A stretch of DNA of 24,809 bases from NCBI GenBank assembly GCA_023386835.1, contig JAEWIY010000043.1, positions 1 through 24,809 of the forward strand, read 5' to 3'. A model generated the notes under the pieces. That model did no database searches. It was not told where the DNA came from and saw only the letters and a program-made list of their open reading frames with translations. A program made the translations under genes and the position numbers. Origin of the DNA: Verrucomicrobiota bacterium. GTDB taxonomy: Bacteria; Verrucomicrobiota; Verrucomicrobiia; Opitutales; Opitutaceae. This document shows positions 21,432 to 24,809 of the stretch, in pieces; the stretch's first letter is position 1; every line of letters starts with the position of its first letter.

Positions 21432-23552
21432 TTATTCCCAGAGCCAGGTGATGGCGGTGACGCCTCGGGGATAGTAGCGACTGCCAACGGTGACGCCAGT
21501 TTCGCTGTGGATTTGGTCACACATGGCGAAAGCGCCGCAGCCCGGGCGTCGCTGCCAGTCGGCATGGACCCGGTCGGCCGCTTGGGCGGCCTTGTTCATC
21601 GCCTTCGGAAAAAGCGTGCGAACGAGATGTTGGGCGAGCGCGATTTTGCTGAACCACGTATTGGTGCTGGTGCTGCTCATCTTCCACCCGCCGGAAACGG
21701 GATCCAGGCAGATCCCCGGCTGAAGTGCCTGCCGGATGTGACGCTCCAGCCGCTGCACCAGCGGACCGAACCGCCCGTCGGGCCGGAACTCCTCGAGCCC
21801 GAGGAAACGGGGATATAGCAGACCCTCCACCGCCGGCAGGATGCGGGAGCGATTGCCGGCTTCGAAGACGGCGGGGAAGAAGCCCGTGTCTTCCTCGTAT
21901 CGCGCGGTCAAAGACGCCGCCAGACGGTCAGCCTCGGCCCCGGCTGCGCGACTCGCGTCGCTCTGCCGCAACGAACGGTAGGCGCCTTCGAGCAGCAGCC
22001 AGGCGCCCAGCGTCTTTACGCCGAGGTAAAGGTTGTTGCGAGCCTGTCCGAGGCTCGTGTCCAGACTGTCATACGTCGTGATTTCGCTGCCGTTGCGGCC
22101 GCACCGGTCACTGTCGTGCTTCAGGATTCCGTCGCGCTGGCGTACGTCGGGATGATCGCGCCGACGCAGGCTCTCGGCGCAGGCGTCGAGCACGTCACGC
22201 TGGGCGCGCAGCCACTTCCGGTCGCCGGTCTTCTCCGCGTAGCAGACCGCGGTGAGGATCCAGTTGAGCAGCTGCTCCATCGTCATGTGGCTGAAGCAGC
22301 CGGTGAGTTCGTCGCACTCGTAACTCGAACGTCCCGCAGGGGTAAAGTGGTTGTTCACGCCCATGTCGTGGGTGAACGAGATTCCGCCGCGCACGACCCG
22401 ACCATCGGCCAGTTGCAGCTTGTCCCGATACAGGTAGCGATCGACAAAGAGGTCGAGGGTGTTGCGCACCGCCCACGGGTGATAGACCAGCTCGAAGAAG
22501 AGGTGGTCGACGGTGAGATCGAATGTATTCATCATCCGATACTCGCCTTCGTTGACGACCCAGAGCGGACCATCGTCGTTCCACAGCAGCTGCGAGCTCG
22601 CGTAGTAGCTGTGCGTCGCCTGGGCGAGGAGGAAGCGCTGGTCGGGATTGAGCCGGCTGCGGGAGAGCTCGCGGTCGCGCAGGGCGGCTTGGGCCGCGTA
22701 GCGGTTGAAGTGCTCGAGCCCGTGTGACAGGACGTCTTCCAGGTCACGGAAGACTCGCGTGTAGGCGAAATGCGCCGTGATGCCGGTCGTGGGCGTCGGA
22801 TCGTAGAAGCCGAGGACGAGCGGAAAACGTTTCCGCTGCCCCGCGCGCACAGTGAAGAGCAGGGCCGACTCCCCGCCGATCACGTGCAGGCCGCGATAGT
22901 CGCGGAACTTCGGGTCGAAGACATCAAATCCCAGCCGCTGCTCAACCCGACGATCGGGCAGGGTGGCGTATCCTCACTTGGTGCCGCCGGCGAAGCCAAT
23001 CAGGGACGGGTTGGCGTCCTCCAATGGCCGCAGCGGACGTTCCGTGTCGCCGACGCCAAACACCAACGTCACATCGTCATCGCCCTCGCGGTTGTCGTAT
23101 TCAATCCAGCCGTACACGGCGGGGGCGAAGTGAAAACGCTGCAAGGCGCGGTTGAGCCGGGTCGGTTCCGGCACCTCGCCGAACGGGGTCAGCAGGGAGA
23201 ATCCGAACCGGTCCCCATCCGCGCGCCAGGTGTCGCTTGCCCAGCCCAGCGTGCGCACATAGTCCGGCGGCAGGAGCGGTTCGAACGCGGAGGGCGGCTG
23301 CGGGGTGGCGGCCTCGCCCGTGTAGTTGACCGCCTGCGACTGCGGCGGGCGGAAAAAGGGCAATAACCGCCACCGTTTCGCGCGGGCGGTTTTAAAGCCG
23401 ACGTAGACGTTTTGACGCGCGGGTTTGCCAAGGGACTGGCCGAAACCGCCGCCATCGTTGACCAGACCAATTGTGAAGCTGGCGAAAGCGCCAAAGGGCG
23501 CGTGTTGGGAATGATAGGACTCGAGTGGGGTGGCGGGGTTGGGGGCGGGCAT
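21432..23552 (-). pseudogene. xynB: GH52 beta-xylosidase, interrupted by one in-frame TGA
   Basis: Read through, this is 706 codons, the normal length for GH52 (about 705). GH52 enzymes release xylose from xylo-oligosaccharides with retention. The N-terminal part (codons 1-192, from the ATG at 23552) opens like the family: SYHSQHAPFGAFASFTIGL, PARQNVYVGF, LGWASDTWRADG. TGA then occurs at codon 193 (22974-22976), after AGGTK, and the same frame continues with GYATLPDRRVEQRLGFDVFD to the TAA at 21432. The catalytic domain is intact: Glu in WVVNEGEYRMMNTFDLTVD is codon 335 and Asp in EITTYDSLD is codon 495, the same numbers as the nucleophile and acid/base of Geobacillus XynB2. There is no frameshift or other stop. 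It could be a recent nonsense mutation, a base error or readthrough. A GTG at 22883 (codon 224) could start a C-terminal fragment. No signal peptide. Confidence 0.88.
22974..22976 (-). other. In-frame TGA codon inside the GH52 gene
   Basis: The minus strand reads ...GGC ACC AAG TGA GGA TAC GCC ACC.... Family homology continues on both sides in one frame. Neighbouring genes use TGA as a normal stop (secE, rplK, rpoC, uxuA), so the genetic code is standard. A small hairpin CCCGA-TCG-TCGGG begins 15 bases after the TGA in the message; it is too small to call a selenocysteine element. Confidence 0.9.
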
Positions 23553-23610
23553 GGCAAAGCAAGGGCTGGGGTCGTGGGGGTGCTTGGAGCGAAGCGGTTG
23601 CAAGAACGCG

Positions 23611-23621
23611 GACAGCCTGTC
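23611..23621. promoter_or_regulatory. Candidate operator in the GH52-lacI divergent gap
   Basis: GACAG-C-CTGTC is a perfect 5-1-5 palindrome in the 143-base region between the divergent GH52 and lacI starts, the place where a LacI-type regulator would be expected to bind. It lacks the central CG of typical LacI operators, so the assignment is speculative. No clear -35/-10 pair was found for either gene. Confidence 0.25.
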
Positions 23622-23695
23622 GAGAGTGCTAACTTTAGACTTGCGAAGGGCATTTCCGTGACGCCTGCTGTCGCCGTTACCCACCCAAACCCACC

Positions 23696-24751
23696 ATGAA
23701 CGAGCGTCGAGTCACCCTGGCCGCCGTCGCCCGTGCCGCGGGCGTGCATGTCACCACCGTTTCACTGGCCTTGCGCAATCACCCGCGCCTGCCCGAGCAT
23801 ACGCGGCAGCGCATTCAGCGGCTCGCGAACGAACTCGGCTATGCGCCGGATCCCGTGCTGCGCGCGTTGGTGTCGTACCGTGGTCGCGTGATGGAGCGCC
23901 GCAATCCGCCGACGCTCGCCTATGTCACGAACTGGAACACGCGCTGGGGCTGGCGGCACACGACGGCGCATCCCGACTTTTATGCCGGGGCCGAGGAGAA
24001 GTCGCGCGAGCTCGGTTTCCGGCTCGAGCATTTTTGGCTGCGTGAACCGGGCCTGACCGCCGGCCGGATGAGCCGCATCCTGGAGGCGCGTGGCATCGGC
24101 GGGATCGTGCTGGCGTCGCACGTGCGGGAGATCGACGACGAACTCCAGTTTGACTGGTCGCGTTTCTCCGCAGTCAAGATCGACTACTTCCCGCACCAGC
24201 CGCAGCTGCCGAATGTCACGAACAATCAACTACACGTGATCCGGCTCGCGATGGAACAGGTCCGGAAGGCGGGGTACAACCGGGTCGCGTTCGTGATGGA
24301 CGAGGGTTGGGACATCACGGTGGACCGGCTCTGGAGCGTGGGTTTCCTGTGGTCGCAGCAGGATTTGCCGTCGCGGCAGCGGCTGCCCATTTACCTGTTC
24401 CCGAACAAGGTGCCGCTGGCCAAGTGGCTGCACGAGCACCGCCCGGAGGTGGTGATCAGCAAGGCGGAGTTTGTGCAGCCGGCCTTCGATCAGCTGGGCT
24501 GGGAGACGCCACGCGACGTGGCCTTCGTTGATATCTTCCTCGAGGACTTTTCCGGCCAGCGTGCCGGGGTCCGGCAGAACCATCGTGAGGTCGGTGCGCT
24601 GGCGGTGGAGATCCTCGCGGGTCGCTTGCAGCACAACGTCCGTGGTGTGCCCGCGGTGCCCACGACCACGTTTGTCGATGGCACGTGGTTCGATGGCGAG
24701 TCGCTACCGCGGCGTACGCCAGAGGTCAGCCGCGCGGCGGCGGCTGGTTAA
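23696..24751 (+). CDS. LacI/GalR-family transcriptional regulator
   Basis: 351 residues. The N-terminal helix-turn-helix (VTLAAVARAAGVHVTTVSLA, residues 6-25) is followed by the LacI 'TRQRIQRLANELGYAPDP' segment. The hinge reads VLRAL rather than the usual ARSL. The rest (about 70-335) is a periplasmic-binding-protein-like sensor domain, beginning TLAYVTNWNTRWGW and ending with RQNHREVGALAVEILAGRL and PTTTFVDGTWFDGESLP, typical for the family. It is divergent from the GH52 gene, so control of the xylan genes by a xylose- or glucuronate-related ligand is likely but inferred. No Shine-Dalgarno is visible before the ATG, which gives the normal N-terminus. A terminator follows directly. Confidence 0.92.
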   Translation: MNERRVTLAAVARAAGVHVTTVSLALRNHPRLPEHTRQRIQRLANELGYAPDPVLRALVSYRGRVMERRNPPTLAYVTNWNTRWGWRHTTAHPDFYAGAEEKSRELGFRLEHFWLREPGLTAGRMSRILEARGIGGIVLASHVREIDDELQFDWSRFSAVKIDYFPHQPQLPNVTNNQLHVIRLAMEQVRKAGYNRVAFVMDEGWDITVDRLWSVGFLWSQQDLPSRQRLPIYLFPNKVPLAKWLHEHRPEVVISKAEFVQPAFDQLGWETPRDVAFVDIFLEDFSGQRAGVRQNHREVGALAVEILAGRLQHNVRGVPAVPTTTFVDGTWFDGESLPRRTPEVSRAAAAG

Positions 24752-24758
24752 GGTGTGG

Positions 24759-24776
24759 GGCGCGCCGCGCCTTTTT
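24759..24776 (+). terminator. Intrinsic terminator after lacI
   Basis: GGCGC (24759-24763) pairs with GCGCC (24767-24771) around GCC, followed at once by TTTTT (24772-24776). It begins 7 bases after the lacI stop. The remaining 33 bases to the window end show no supported feature. Confidence 0.75.
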
Positions 24777-24809
24777 GCATGGTGGGTTGAATACGGTTGG
24801 GCCGTTACC

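Noticed and set aside
22940..22976. Selenocysteine insertion at the GH52 TGA
   Set aside because: A small CCCGA-TCG-TCGGG hairpin follows, but it lacks a convincing bacterial SECIS shape and no GH52 selenoprotein is known to me.
23553..23684. N-terminal extension of the GH52 frame to 23684
   Set aside because: The extra 44 residues have no GH52 similarity or signal peptide and cover most of the divergent promoter region; the ATG at 23552 gives the family-typical N-terminus.

Overview
The window is high-GC bacterial chromosome. The EF-Tu and RNA polymerase variants, the ThuA-like protein of the kind common in Planctomycetes-Verrucomicrobia, and the xylan-degradation genes suggest a verrucomicrobial host, probably near Opitutaceae. 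That placement is inference from protein character, not from a search.

Layout. (1) 1-1289, + strand: the end of a small envelope operon, with the tail of a probable ExbB/TolQ channel subunit, an ExbD/TolR-like protein and a TonB-like protein, each overlapping the next by 4 bases. (2) 1386-14369, + strand: the classic translation/transcription cluster tRNA-Thr(GGT), tuf, tRNA-Trp(CCA), secE, nusG, rplK, rplA, rplJ, rplL, rpoB, rpoC. It has a strong attenuator-type hairpin between rplL and rpoB and an intrinsic terminator after rpoC. (3) 14370-14689: non-coding DNA carrying two inverted copies of a 'ctttgcg...cttggcg' type repeat. (4) 14690-17961: a membrane-anchored NERD-domain protein and a secreted ThuA-ankyrin fusion on the - strand, then a divergent DUF434/DUF5616 protein on the + strand. 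(5) 18052-24751: a glucuronoxylan-use locus. It holds uxuA (mannonate dehydratase, +), converging on a GH67 alpha-glucuronidase (-) that lies just downstream of a GH52 beta-xylosidase gene (-), and a divergent LacI-type regulator (+).

How the genes fit together. GH67 would remove (4-O-methyl)glucuronic acid from xylan fragments and GH52 would cut xylo-oligosaccharides to xylose. UxuA would handle mannonate derived from glucuronate, and the LacI protein probably controls the set. No transporter, UxaC, UxuB or xylose isomerase is visible here.

Main points worth attention: the GH52 gene is full length with both catalytic residues in place but is broken by one in-frame TGA at codon 193; the RpoC second zinc site has lost three of its four cysteines; EF-Tu has a rewritten switch I around a conserved threonine; and the DUF434 protein carries a pattern of acidic residues reminiscent of PIN/NYN nucleases. 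No CRISPR array, prophage, transposase or rRNA gene was seen.
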